From Clostridia bacterium (GTDB taxonomy: Bacteria > Bacillota > Clostridia > Oscillospirales > Acutalibacteraceae), in assembly GCA_017531385.1 (NCBI GenBank), contig JAFXLD010000082.1, positions 1 to 43,618 of the forward strand: 43,618 bases of DNA. The letters are read 5' to 3'. The position numbers were made by a program, and so were the translations under genes. This document shows positions 8,458-16,894 of the stretch, piece after piece. Within the stretch, counting starts at the first letter, position 1; every line of letters starts with the position of its first letter. The notes beneath the pieces were generated by a model that saw only the letters and a list, made by a program, of their open reading frames with translations, was not told the origin of the DNA and did no database searches.

Positions 8458-9957
8458 ATGAAAAAATTTATTGCAGTTTTTCTCAGTGTATTGATGGTCT
8501 GCACAATGGGTGTTACAGCCTTTGCAGCCGAAACCGATTATGACATTACAAACCCCTACGGCAATGTTGATTGGGCTACTTATAACACATATAAGGCTGA
8601 CCTTCATTCACACACAAACGCATCAGACGGTGACGACACTCTTAAAGAGATGGTCGAAAGACATTATGAACTCGGTTTTGATATCCATGCGCTTAGCGAC
8701 CACGGCACAGTAAACTATAGCTGGACAGAAAACAACAGCTATGATCCCACAATTAAACTTTTCATGATGATCAAAGAGGGTAAGTCAGCTCTTGAAATTC
8801 TTGAAGAAAACGGTACAGCTGCAAACGGAAATGCATACACTGTTGAAACCGTTAACGGTGATGATTACTATACTCAGGAAAACGGCAAGTCAATGCTTCG
8901 TGTTCCTTTCGCAAATGAGCAGAATCCCACATCTTTCAACAATGCTCATGTAAACACATGGTTTGTTGATTACGGTCACGGCAGACTCGGCGGTACAAGT
9001 GATTACGAATCAGTTATCAAGGCAGTTGATGAGCTTGGCGGTGTTTCTGTTATCAATCACCCCGGTGAATACACAAATGCAAGAGATGAACTTCTCACAG
9101 AAGATGCATATGACAAAGACGATTTCTTCTACGGCTACTATATCGACAAGTTTGAAAATCTTCTTATGAAGTATGATTCCTGTCTTGGTATCGACATCAA
9201 CTCAAAGGGCGACAGCAGAACAAGATTCGACAGAAAACTCTGGGATACTATGCTTACTGACCTTGCTCCTGCAGGCAGAAATGTTTATGCTATCGCTTCT
9301 ACAGATGCTCACAATCTTGGCATCGTTGACTCAGGTTATGTAATGGCAGTTATGCCCGAAAATACTTCAGCTGCACTTAAAGATTGTCTTCTTTCAGGTG
9401 AATTCTTTGCACAGAGCTGTTACATCGGCAATGTTGACGAGCTTCAGGCTTATTCTGCAGGTCTCCTTGCATCTGACAATGCGACAGCACAGGCAGTCGG
9501 TGCTCAGATGAAGGCAGCTGCCGATGAAATCGCTGCTCAGATTGCAGACGGTGACCAGGGTATGGAATTCAGATTTAATGAAGGTGCTTCCTGCGTTACA
9601 GTTAATGAAATCGCTGTTGACGATGCAGAAGATTCAATCTCAATCAATGCTGACGATGCACTTTACATCCGTTGGATTTCAGACGGTAAAGTAGTTGCAG
9701 AAGGCAATTCAATTGACATTGATGAGTGCGAAAATATCGGCAGTTATGTAAGAGCTGAAATCATCAGCGAAGGTGCTGTAACATATACTCAGGCATTCCT
9801 TCTTGAATATGACGGTATGCCCGAAGCAGACATCAACGAAAACTTTATTGACGTTGATGCAGGCTTCTTCGCAGCTATTGATAATATTATCAGAGCTCTC
9901 GGCAAAATGATCGCAGCTTTTGCTCAGCCCATTCTCAAAGCTCTCGGTGTTGTCTGA
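8458..9957 (+). CDS. Secreted PHP-domain metallo-phosphoesterase-like protein
   Basis: A clear signal peptide (MKKFIAVFLSVLMV, ending near AFA-AE at residue 23) precedes a PHP domain: DLHSHTNASD at 48-57, LSDHG at 79-83, a central NHPGEY motif and STDAHN near residue 280. These His/Asp clusters bind two or three metal ions and hydrolyse phosphoesters in known members. PHP proteins are mostly cytoplasmic, so an exported one is less usual. A beta-rich region follows at about 365-450, and the protein ends with an amphipathic helix rich in Phe, Ile and Leu, like the 1243-4566 protein. AAAAGGAGCG before the ATG is a good ribosome binding site. Second gene of the GH30 operon, so it may act on a phosphorylated or other substituent of the same polymer (inference). 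Confidence 0.8.
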   Translation: MKKFIAVFLSVLMVCTMGVTAFAAETDYDITNPYGNVDWATYNTYKADLHSHTNASDGDDTLKEMVERHYELGFDIHALSDHGTVNYSWTENNSYDPTIKLFMMIKEGKSALEILEENGTAANGNAYTVETVNGDDYYTQENGKSMLRVPFANEQNPTSFNNAHVNTWFVDYGHGRLGGTSDYESVIKAVDELGGVSVINHPGEYTNARDELLTEDAYDKDDFFYGYYIDKFENLLMKYDSCLGIDINSKGDSRTRFDRKLWDTMLTDLAPAGRNVYAIASTDAHNLGIVDSGYVMAVMPENTSAALKDCLLSGEFFAQSCYIGNVDELQAYSAGLLASDNATAQAVGAQMKAAADEIAAQIADGDQGMEFRFNEGASCVTVNEIAVDDAEDSISINADDALYIRWISDGKVVAEGNSIDIDECENIGSYVRAEIISEGAVTYTQAFLLEYDGMPEADINENFIDVDAGFFAAIDNIIRALGKMIAAFAQPILKALGVV

Positions 9958-10221
9958 TCATCTTCTTGAAGACATAGAAATTGTTTCATAAAGCATGGGG
10001 AGTACATAAACACTTCCCATGCATTCTTTTATACTGTAAAGAATATCCGTATACATCATTGTATGATAGTACGGATAATCGGAAATAACAGACTGTATAT
10101 AAAAGTAAATTGCACAGACAATAAGTGTGATAATCAGCACAGTACCATATTTAAAAGCACATTTTGAAACAATATTCATGCCGCTGTAGATTTCAGCAAA
10201 TGTTTTTATTGTATCTTTCAT
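9958..10221 (-). CDS. Small single-pass membrane protein, unknown function
   Basis: The 87-residue product has a soluble N-terminus (MKDTIKTFAEIYSGMN), one strong membrane span (residues about 27-45, GTVLIITLIVCAIYFYI) and a Tyr/Met-rich tail. I recognise no known family. It is considered real because GGGTGAT lies at the correct spacing before the ATG at 10221, the codon use fits the genome, and the frame ends exactly where the convergent PHP gene ends (9957/9958) without overlapping it. The ribosome binding site sits in one arm of a perfect 7-bp inverted repeat (see 10227-10253). Confidence 0.6.
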   Translation of the reverse strand: MKDTIKTFAEIYSGMNIVSKCAFKYGTVLIITLIVCAIYFYIQSVISDYPYYHTMMYTDILYSIKECMGSVYVLPMLYETISMSSRR

Positions 10222-10226
10222 AATAT

Positions 10227-10253
10227 CACCCGAGAATAATTGTACATCGGGTG
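10227..10253. promoter_or_regulatory. Inverted repeat covering the ribosome binding site of the small membrane protein
   Basis: CACCCGA (10227-10233) and TCGGGTG (10247-10253) are perfect complements separated by 13 bases. On the minus-strand transcript, the GGGTG of the ribosome binding site is paired in this stem. It could be an RNA element limiting translation or a DNA operator between two divergent genes. Confidence 0.4.
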
Positions 10254-10294
10254 TAATACTGTTTTCAATTAAAAAATATTGGCAGGAGAAGAAT

Positions 10295-11086
10295 ATGAAT
10301 ATAGAATTTGGAGTTTCCTCTGCTTGTTTCTATCCTGTGGAAACAGAAAAATCATTGGAGTTAACAGGAGAATACGGTTTCAGAAATGTTGAGTTGTTTC
10401 TGAATTCACAGTCGGAAATTGAAGATGAATTTGTAAACAAACTTATTTCCGTAAAAGAAAAATATGGATTAAACATTGTTTCCGTACATCCTTTTGCATC
10501 ATTTGCAGAGTCGTTTTATCTGTTCAGTAATTATGAGAGAAGATATACCGATATTCTTCCGCTGTACGACAGACTTTTTGAAGTAACGGCAATGCTCGGT
10601 GCTTCCTTTTTTGTTTTTCACGGAGCTAAAATTCCAGGTACAATAAGTGATGAAGAATACTGCAGAAGATTCAAAACTCTGATTGAAATGGGAAAGAAGT
10701 ACGGTATACAGGTTTGCCATGAAAATGTTGTGCATCACAGATGCGAAAGTCCCGATTATATGAAAATGATGCGGGATAACATTGGTGAAGATTTTAAAAT
10801 TGTGCTTGATATAAAACAGGCTCACAGAGCAGGTTTTTCACCTTATGATTTTATCGGAAAATTATCGGATGCAATTGTCCATATTCATATAAGTGACCGT
10901 AACAGCGAGAAAGATTGTATCACTCCGCTGAAAGGTGAATTTGATTTTTCTGCATTTTTTAAAACAATGAAAAAAACAGGATACACGGGAAAATACATCA
11001 TCGAGCTTTATGAATGGAGCTACGAAACCCGTGAAGAAATCTTTGATGCTTATAAAAAACTTCAGAATTTATCAGAAAGCTTATAA
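10295..11086 (+). CDS. Sugar phosphate isomerase/epimerase-like TIM barrel (AP endonuclease 2 superfamily)
   Basis: A 263-residue TIM-barrel protein of the xylose isomerase-like/AP-endonuclease-2 superfamily, probably cytoplasmic since there is no signal peptide. Metal-ligand motifs fall at the expected strands: VSVHPFASFAE, VCHENVVHHR, IVLDIKQAHRAG, VHIHISDR and the terminal YIIELYEWSY. Members isomerise or epimerise ketoses, keto-sugar acids, inositol derivatives or hydroxypyruvate; the substrate cannot be assigned. GGCAGGAG precedes the ATG. It stands alone between a divergent small gene and a convergent Gfo/Idh/MocA oxidoreductase. Sugar isomerases of this fold often work with such oxidoreductases on modified sugars, so a shared pathway is plausible. 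Confidence 0.8.
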   Translation: MNIEFGVSSACFYPVETEKSLELTGEYGFRNVELFLNSQSEIEDEFVNKLISVKEKYGLNIVSVHPFASFAESFYLFSNYERRYTDILPLYDRLFEVTAMLGASFFVFHGAKIPGTISDEEYCRRFKTLIEMGKKYGIQVCHENVVHHRCESPDYMKMMRDNIGEDFKIVLDIKQAHRAGFSPYDFIGKLSDAIVHIHISDRNSEKDCITPLKGEFDFSAFFKTMKKTGYTGKYIIELYEWSYETREEIFDAYKKLQNLSESL

Positions 11087-11088
11087 TA

Positions 11089-11124
11089 AAATCAGCCGAC
11101 GTTTCCGTCGGCTGAAATTTTTTT
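11089..11124. terminator. Bidirectional terminator
   Basis: Perfect 10-bp stem TCAGCCGACG / CGTCGGCTGA with loop TTTC (11092-11115), followed by seven or more T. Serves the isomerase gene and, less well, the convergent oxidoreductase gene. Confidence 0.85.
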
Positions 11125-11129
11125 GTGCA

Positions 11130-12194
11130 TTATAAACTGATTTCTTTTTTTATGTCTGCAGATTCATAAAGAGAATCGAGAAGCTTTGCACTTTCAAGAA
11201 TATTGTCTATATGGTTACGGTTTTTTTCGCCTGTTTCAACAGACTCAAGGAATGCTTTGTCTTCGCAGAGATACATATCGGGAATGTCATATTCGGGTTC
11301 GATTTTTTCAAGTGTTGCACCGTCATAAAGCTCGAATTTTCCGCAGTAAGCAAGTCTTGCACCGCATTTGTCACCGAGGAAATCGATAAACATTTCGTTT
11401 TTATCAATATTCTGTGCCCATGCACCGTTGAAAGAAATGCTTGCTTTGTCTGTACGCACATAACCTGAGATGAAGTCGTCAACGTCATTTGTGCCGTTTT
11501 CTGTGTCAGCAGTTTCTTCAGCCCACATGGATTCGTATTTGTAAGCCTTCATATCTTTAGCCATTTCGCTGTAAGCATCACAGGTTACATTTTTGAGCTT
11601 TGCACCGCCGAGTATGTAAAGAATAAGGTCAAGGAAGTGAATACCCCAGTCGATAAGAACACCGCCACCGGACTGTTCTTTTGTTGTAAAAGCACCACCG
11701 AGACCGGGAATTGAACGGAAATTACGGAAAGAGCAGTATACATGATAAATGTTTCCGAATTTGCCTTCACGGTTAAGCTGTTCAAGCATTTCAACAGACT
11801 TATGATAACGGTTGCATACACCGATATTGAGCATTTTGCCCTGTTTTTCAGCTTCTGCAGCCATTTCGCATGAAAGAGCATAATTTACCGTAATGGGTTT
11901 TTCGCAGAAAACGTGCTTACCTGCACGAAGTGCATCCATTGTAACGGTGTAATGTGCATAGTTGGGAGTCAGCACGAAAACAGCCTCAACTTCAGGGTCA
12001 GAGAGTGCAACCTTGTAATCTGTGATAACTTCTTCAACAAAATCGTATGTGTCTTTCATACGCTGAGCTTTTTCTTCAATCAGGTCACAGGCATATTTTA
12101 CACGGATATTATCCATCTTTGAAAATGCAGGGAAGTGTGCATTGTTTGCAATTCTACCGCAACCGATTACTGCTATAACTTTTTTTGTATCCAT
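11130..12194 (-). CDS. Gfo/Idh/MocA family NAD(P)-dependent oxidoreductase
   Basis: A 354-residue cytoplasmic oxidoreductase. The N-terminal Rossmann fold is marked by IAVIGCGRIANNAHFPAF (residues 8-25), and the catalytic-lysine motif GKHVFCEKPI lies near residue 92-101. The C-terminal half is the usual substrate-binding domain, with GGGVLIDWGIHFLDL near residue 175-189. Enzymes of the family oxidise or reduce hydroxyls on sugars, inositols and sugar acids. GGAGGTTTTAAA precedes the ATG at 12194, and a good promoter (TTTACA-17-TATAAT) lies upstream. It is divergent from the esterase-like gene at 12338, so the two may share control. Substrate unknown. Confidence 0.87.
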   Translation of the reverse strand: MDTKKVIAVIGCGRIANNAHFPAFSKMDNIRVKYACDLIEEKAQRMKDTYDFVEEVITDYKVALSDPEVEAVFVLTPNYAHYTVTMDALRAGKHVFCEKPITVNYALSCEMAAEAEKQGKMLNIGVCNRYHKSVEMLEQLNREGKFGNIYHVYCSFRNFRSIPGLGGAFTTKEQSGGGVLIDWGIHFLDLILYILGGAKLKNVTCDAYSEMAKDMKAYKYESMWAEETADTENGTNDVDDFISGYVRTDKASISFNGAWAQNIDKNEMFIDFLGDKCGARLAYCGKFELYDGATLEKIEPEYDIPDMYLCEDKAFLESVETGEKNRNHIDNILESAKLLDSLYESADIKKEISL

Positions 12195-12225
12195 TTTAAA
12201 ACCTCCGTAAGCCTTTAATGTAACT

Positions 12226-12254
12226 ATTATACAATCACTGAATGAAAATGTAAA
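12226..12254 (-). promoter_or_regulatory. Promoter of the Gfo/Idh/MocA gene
   Basis: On the minus strand, TTTACA (12249-12254), a 17-bp spacer, then TATAAT (12226-12231). Confidence 0.7.
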
Positions 12255-12272
12255 TATTTATTTTGACATAAG

Positions 12273-12301
12273 TTGAAATGATTTGCAGTTGATGTTATAA
12301 T
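12273..12301 (+). promoter_or_regulatory. Promoter of the esterase-like gene
   Basis: TTGAAA (12273-12278), a 17-bp spacer, then TATAAT (12296-12301). Divergent from the promoter at 12226-12254, with only 18 bp between the two -35 boxes. A TTGACA at 12263-12268 is too far from the -10 to be used. Confidence 0.7.
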
Positions 12302-12337
12302 TATTCCGTAAAAATAATATATAAGAGGTTTTTTTGT

Positions 12338-13171
12338 ATGAAGCATGAAAGACTTGAACTTAAAAATTATTTCGATTTTATAGGTACAAACGGAGAAAAT
12401 CCCACAGTTGATACCTATCTGCCATATAATATGGTTGAAATGAACCGTCAGAATCAGAAAAGACCTTGTATGGTTGTGTGTCCCGGTGGTGGATACGGAA
12501 TGTGCTCAGAAAGAGAGTCAGAGCCTATCGCACTGCATTTTCTGACAGAGGGTTTCAATGTTTTTGTTCTCAAATATTCGGTTGCACCTCACCGATTCCC
12601 GACACAGATCCGTGAAGTTGCGGCAGTTATGGAGCTTATTTATACAAATGCGGAAGAATGGAACTGCGATACCGGAAAAATTGCAATCATCGGTTTTTCA
12701 GCAGGAGGACACCTTGCCGCACATTATTCAACAATGTTTGACTGCAGAGAAGTAAGGGAAGTTTTTCCTGAAAGCAAATCAGTCAATGCAACTGTTCTTG
12801 CTTATCCCGTTATTGATGCAGATTTCAATAACACACATCAGGGAAGCTTTATGAATCTTCTGGGACATGCACCCGATAAGGAAGAGGAAGAGTATTTTTC
12901 ATGTAACCGTCATGTCAGACCCACAACACCTCCCGCATTTTTATGGCATACTGCAGAAGACGGTGCTGTACCCGTTGTCAACAGTATTTCATACGCAAAA
13001 GCTCTTGTGGAAAACAAAGTTCCCGTTGAACTGCATATTTATCCTTTCGGCGGTCACGGACTTTCAACAAGTGACAGACATACCGTTGACAATGTTACAA
13101 AAATCGTATCTTATAACAGTGTCTGGCTTGACAGTGTTAAAAAATGGCTTGAACTCATTTTTGATTTATAA
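12338..13171 (+). CDS. Alpha/beta hydrolase, acetyl-xylan-esterase-like
   Basis: A 277-residue alpha/beta hydrolase without signal peptide. The oxyanion-hole region is CPGGGYGMCSERE (residues 48-60), the nucleophile is Ser121 in GFSAGGH, and the catalytic His lies in FGGHGL near the C-terminus; the acid is probably in TAEDGAVP. This arrangement is typical of the BD-FAE/axe-like esterases often annotated as endo-1,4-beta-xylanase or acetyl esterase, which remove acyl groups from sugars. It is probably intracellular and would act on imported acetylated oligosaccharides. The ribosome binding site is AAGAGG. Monocistronic, between its own promoter and a strong hairpin. Confidence 0.8.
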   Translation: MKHERLELKNYFDFIGTNGENPTVDTYLPYNMVEMNRQNQKRPCMVVCPGGGYGMCSERESEPIALHFLTEGFNVFVLKYSVAPHRFPTQIREVAAVMELIYTNAEEWNCDTGKIAIIGFSAGGHLAAHYSTMFDCREVREVFPESKSVNATVLAYPVIDADFNNTHQGSFMNLLGHAPDKEEEEYFSCNRHVRPTTPPAFLWHTAEDGAVPVVNSISYAKALVENKVPVELHIYPFGGHGLSTSDRHTVDNVTKIVSYNSVWLDSVKKWLELIFDL

Positions 13172-13192
13172 ACAAGTGAATCACGCATAACC

Positions 13193-13221
13193 AAAACCCA
13201 CCGGTTTAACCGGTGGGTTGC
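13193..13221. terminator. Terminator hairpin between convergent genes
   Basis: AACCCACCGG / CCGGTGGGTT around TTTAA. T-rich sequence is better on the minus side, so it chiefly ends the eight-gene operon finishing with hpt. Confidence 0.75.
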
Positions 13222-13244
13222 TTATTGTTCGAAAATATTTCAGT

Positions 13245-13805
13245 TTATTCACTTTTTTCCTGATATTCTGCTATGTACGGAAGATTACGGTAATATTCTC
13301 CGCAATCAAGACCGTAACCGACTACAAAGTAATCAGGAATTGTGAACAAGGAAACATCTGCTTTGAAGTCAACAAGTCTTCTTGATGGCTTGTCCAGAAG
13401 TGTGATGACCTTTAATGATAAGGGAGTTCGTGATTTCAGGAGCTTCACAACATCATTAAGTGTTCTGCCTGTGTCAATGATATCTTCCACAATGATTACA
13501 TGATACTTGCTGATATCCTGTTCAAGATCCATTGTGATATTAACAACACCGGATGAAACTGTATCGTTGTAGTAACTTTTTGCACACATGAAACCGATTT
13601 CGCACGGGACAGTGACAGCACGGCACAGATCGGCCATAAAAACAAATGCACCTTTCAGAATGCTTACCAGCAAAATAGGTCTGCCGTCATATGCGTCGCT
13701 TATCTGTTTTCCTGCTTTTTTTATCGCATGATCAATTTCTTCTTTTGTAATTATTATGCGTTTGATCTTGTTGTCGAAATCCTTTATTGACTGATTTTCA
13801 GACAT
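13245..13805 (-). CDS. hpt: Hypoxanthine phosphoribosyltransferase
   Basis: A 186-residue purine salvage enzyme that joins hypoxanthine or guanine to PRPP to make IMP or GMP. The PRPP-binding motif VIIVEDIIDTGRTL, the upstream ILLVSILKGAFVFMADL segment and the LLDKPSRR region match bacterial Hpt, and the length is usual. AAAGTGGGGGTG precedes the ATG at 13805. It is the last gene of a long minus-strand run that otherwise handles carbohydrates; the 40-base gap to the preceding gene has no obvious terminator. Its place there is probably incidental. Confidence 0.93.
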   Translation of the reverse strand: MSENQSIKDFDNKIKRIIITKEEIDHAIKKAGKQISDAYDGRPILLVSILKGAFVFMADLCRAVTVPCEIGFMCAKSYYNDTVSSGVVNITMDLEQDISKYHVIIVEDIIDTGRTLNDVVKLLKSRTPLSLKVITLLDKPSRRLVDFKADVSLFTIPDYFVVGYGLDCGEYYRNLPYIAEYQEKSE

Positions 13806-13845
13806 TGATACACCCCCACTTTTTGTATTCTGTTAAAATGCAGAA

Positions 13846-14700
13846 TTATTTAACTATATATGTTCTTATGAATGTTGAAATGATCTTGTTGTAATCAGAG
13901 ATGTGAAGAGTGATTTTGCCGTCAGCATCTTTCTCGGCACAAAGGCCTTCAGCTTCTGTATCAAAACCTGTTGTGTTTCTGTCGCAGAGAAGCTTAACTT
14001 CACCTGTTGCAAGGTCAACTTCATAAACGGTCTTGTATTTTTCATGGGGGTCACAGTTGAGGTAAAGCTTACCGTCTGCAGCATCGCCTGCCTGAACTCT
14101 TTCAAGAGGTTCAGAAAGTTCAATTGTGTGTGAAAAGCTCATGTCGTCAATGTTGTATGCAATAATTCTTTCTGCATCATTGAACTGTGAAGCGTAAAGA
14201 TAATTTTCATCTGTTGCACACCAGGGGATACCGTCTTTGAGATATTCCCAATCAATTGCATAATATGTGCCTGTGTACTCAAGTGTTTCAGCATCATAAA
14301 GCAGAACAAGCGGATCTGTTTCGGGTTTGTTTTCAACAGGAGCATAGATTATACCGTTCTGAACTGAAATATCACCGATGTGGTCATAATCCTTGTCTTT
14401 GAATTCCTGAGGAAGTGCATCAAGGTTTTCCTTGATAATTTCACCTGTTGTTTTGTCGATAATTCCGAGACAGCAGAGCTGTATGCCTGCAAGAGAGCCT
14501 GATGAATAGAAATATTCATCTTCTGCATCAAGTCCCTGCCCTGTTACAAAAGCATCAACAAGAGCGTAACTGAATTCGTTTGTGATTTCTGCAGTTTCCG
14601 TAGATGCAGGTGTGGGGCAAATGAAAGCTGTAACAGTAATAATGATTGCTGTAAGGGGAGCGAGAACGGTTTTGAGTGTTGCAAATAAAGTTCCTAACAT
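13846..14700 (-). CDS. Exported beta-propeller-like protein, unknown function
   Basis: The 284-residue protein begins with a hydrophobic signal-like segment (residues about 7-28, TVLAPLTAIIITVTAFICP). The mature part is a series of short beta repeats of the form YLYASQFNDAERIIAYNID, DGKLYLNCDP and TVYEVDLATGEVKLL, suggesting a small beta-propeller similar to SMP-30/glutamine-cyclotransferase-type proteins. I cannot identify catalytic residues. A perfect AAGGAGAT precedes the ATG at 14700. Only 19 bases separate it from the upstream propeller/glycosidase fusion, so the two are expressed together; both contain propeller-like repeats. A role in sensing or binding a sugar polymer outside the cell is only a guess. 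Confidence 0.6.
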   Translation of the reverse strand: MLGTLFATLKTVLAPLTAIIITVTAFICPTPASTETAEITNEFSYALVDAFVTGQGLDAEDEYFYSSGSLAGIQLCCLGIIDKTTGEIIKENLDALPQEFKDKDYDHIGDISVQNGIIYAPVENKPETDPLVLLYDAETLEYTGTYYAIDWEYLKDGIPWCATDENYLYASQFNDAERIIAYNIDDMSFSHTIELSEPLERVQAGDAADGKLYLNCDPHEKYKTVYEVDLATGEVKLLCDRNTTGFDTEAEGLCAEKDADGKITLHISDYNKIISTFIRTYIVK

Positions 14701-14719
14701 AGTTTTTATCTCCTTAAAA

Positions 14720-16894
14720 TTAATCTGCTAAAAGTCCGTAATATCTGCCCATCCAGTACGGAAGAAGGTAGATATATGGCATCATTGCTTTTCTGCCGTT
14801 TGCACCTGTTGATGGAAGTGTTGATGTGCGGTTAACGGTCTTTATGTTGACATTTACAAATTCCTGACAGCCTGAGTCGCATACACACTGATTGCCGTCG
14901 TAGTGAACAAGAACTCTTGAGCCGTATTCAACGGGATACTTAAGCTGTGCGGGAGCACCCATTGCTTCCTGCTCGGTATCCCATACGATGTCTTTTCTGT
15001 AGCTGTTGAATACAGGCCAACGGATAAGGTCAAGGTTCATTTCCGAGAGTGATTTTGCGGCTTTTTCGATGTCGCAGGGGTTGTTTGTAAGTGCACCGTA
15101 AGTGATGTTGAACATGGGTGAACGCTCAATTCTTTCATAATCAAAATGATGTGTAAGACCCATTTTGTAAATTTCATTATGAGCTTCATTTTCTGTATAA
15201 ACGATAAGAGGATAGATGTTTGTGAAGTCGAGCTGATCGTCGATGTGGGCAAGGTGACCGTCTTCGCACTTGTACTGCATGCAGTTCATTGCGTAATGAT
15301 GCTTACTGATAAGCATATTATATACATCGTTGTATTTCTCTTCACCTGTAACATGGTATGTTGTCTTGAGGAATGACAGCATTTCAAGTGAGTTTGTTCC
15401 TCTTTCGTAATACCATCTGTCGTCGTTGTTGAGCAGGTCAGGCTCCCAGTTTGCCCATGTTGTGGGTACACCGTCAACATCGCAGAGGTGGAAGTTGTTT
15501 TCGAGAATGTGGTCTGTGATTGTCTTTACAACTTCTGCAATTCTCTTTTTCTCTTTTTTGTCTGCAACAAGGTCAAAGTAGATGCCGTATGCATAGTAGT
15601 GACCTGTCATTTCGTCACTTGATGTTTCGCCGAGCCATTCGCAGTCAGGATTGTCTTCGCAGATGTGCCATTCTTCACGGTTGCCTGTCATAAAGTTTTC
15701 TTCATGGGAATATCTTGTAGCTCTTGCGGTAAAGCCTTTTTTGCCTGTGATTTCAGTAAGCTTTATCATAGCTTCAACGGCTTTTTTAGCGTTTGCCTTT
15801 GCTTCTTCTGAGCCTGTAACAGCATAACGGAAGCACTGGCTTGCACAGTAAAGACCTGTGAAAAGACCGTCATTGTCTGAATTGGGAAGCCAGCCTGAGT
15901 CAAGGTCACCGTATTTACGAAGAGCTCTTGAAACCTGATAGCCTTCGTTTCTTGTGAAGTATTTTACTGCCATTGCATCGTAATGTGCAGCCTTTTCTTC
16001 AAGAGTCATAAATTTTGATGTTATAATGCTGATACCGCGGGGTGTTACAGCAGCAATTGTGCCCTTGTCTGATACGGTAATCTTTGTTACCGTGGGATGC
16101 ATAAGCCAGGGACCGAATGAATAATATGAAATCTTACCTTCGATAAGAGTGATGATACCTGTGTTTGTTGCAAAATATTTCTTGCCGTCCTTTGCAAAGA
16201 ACATATCATTGAAAGAACCGTCGGGTACTGAATAGAAATCATTTCCGTTGAACCAGAAATTTTTGCCGTCATAGATATTAAGACCTTCATCAGAACCTAC
16301 CCAGATATGACCGAGACTGTCAATAGCAACACAGTTGATGCTTCTTGAAAGAACGGGAGTCATTTCGGGGATAAGCTCTGCCCAGTGACGGCGCTTACCC
16401 TTCATTGACATGAAGCCTTCAACAGTTGAGCCGATATAAACAGTTTCGCAGTATTTTGATTTGTTGTCAAGTGCAGCAACGCAGACTGTTGATTCAGGCA
16501 GGTCAACTATTCTCTCGAAACCATCTTCTTTTTTAAGATAAAGATGAGTTTCTGTTATAAGCCAGAAAGAGCCGTCGAGTGCTACTGAAATATCTTTTAC
16601 GGGAGTATCAAATTCTGCAATTTTCTTAAGCTTACCTTTTTTGATTTCTGCAAGGCTATTGCCGATTGCTGCATAAAGCTTTCCGTCTGCTGAAAAAATC
16701 TTTGATGCGCAGATATTTGTCTTTTTCATTTTGCCGTCTGCATATTCAAAAACACCGTCGGGCTGAGCTATGTAAAGTGTTTCACCGTCAAAAGCAACCG
16801 ATGAAACATTTTCGCAGTCAATTCCGTTGTCTGCAGTCAGAAAAACTTTGTCAAGCTGTCTGAATTCACCGAAGTGGAGTGAAGGTTTTTTCAT
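14720..16894 (-). CDS. Cytoplasmic protein with N-terminal beta-propeller and C-terminal glycosidase-like alpha/alpha barrel
   Basis: The 724-residue product has no signal peptide. Residues about 15-300 form repeated propeller blades (FDGETLYIAQPDGVFEYADG; GHIWVGSDEGLNIYDGKNFW; KKYFATNTGIITLIEG), like the propeller repeats of hybrid two-component sensors. Residues about 315-724 look alpha-helical with motifs of six-hairpin glycosidases (SGWLPNSDNDGLFTGLY, ARATRYSHEE, ETSSDEMTGHYYAYGIY, WANWEPDLLNND, RGTNSLEMLSFLKT). I cannot name the substrate or catalytic residues. Its start overlaps the end of the upstream hydrolase gene by 4 bases, indicating translational coupling. The combination of a sensor-type propeller with a glycosidase-like barrel is unusual. 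Confidence 0.65.
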   Translation of the reverse strand: MKKPSLHFGEFRQLDKVFLTADNGIDCENVSSVAFDGETLYIAQPDGVFEYADGKMKKTNICASKIFSADGKLYAAIGNSLAEIKKGKLKKIAEFDTPVKDISVALDGSFWLITETHLYLKKEDGFERIVDLPESTVCVAALDNKSKYCETVYIGSTVEGFMSMKGKRRHWAELIPEMTPVLSRSINCVAIDSLGHIWVGSDEGLNIYDGKNFWFNGNDFYSVPDGSFNDMFFAKDGKKYFATNTGIITLIEGKISYYSFGPWLMHPTVTKITVSDKGTIAAVTPRGISIITSKFMTLEEKAAHYDAMAVKYFTRNEGYQVSRALRKYGDLDSGWLPNSDNDGLFTGLYCASQCFRYAVTGSEEAKANAKKAVEAMIKLTEITGKKGFTARATRYSHEENFMTGNREEWHICEDNPDCEWLGETSSDEMTGHYYAYGIYFDLVADKKEKKRIAEVVKTITDHILENNFHLCDVDGVPTTWANWEPDLLNNDDRWYYERGTNSLEMLSFLKTTYHVTGEEKYNDVYNMLISKHHYAMNCMQYKCEDGHLAHIDDQLDFTNIYPLIVYTENEAHNEIYKMGLTHHFDYERIERSPMFNITYGALTNNPCDIEKAAKSLSEMNLDLIRWPVFNSYRKDIVWDTEQEAMGAPAQLKYPVEYGSRVLVHYDGNQCVCDSGCQEFVNVNIKTVNRTSTLPSTGANGRKAMMPYIYLLPYWMGRYYGLLAD

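Noticed and set aside
9993-10022. GCATGGG ... CCCATGC hairpin as terminator of the PHP gene
   Set aside because: It lies inside the convergent small gene and lacks a proper T-run; possible but not supported enough to list.
12263-12268. TTGACA as -35 box of the esterase-like gene
   Set aside because: It is 27 bp from the -10 box; TTGAAA at 12273 has the correct 17-bp spacing.
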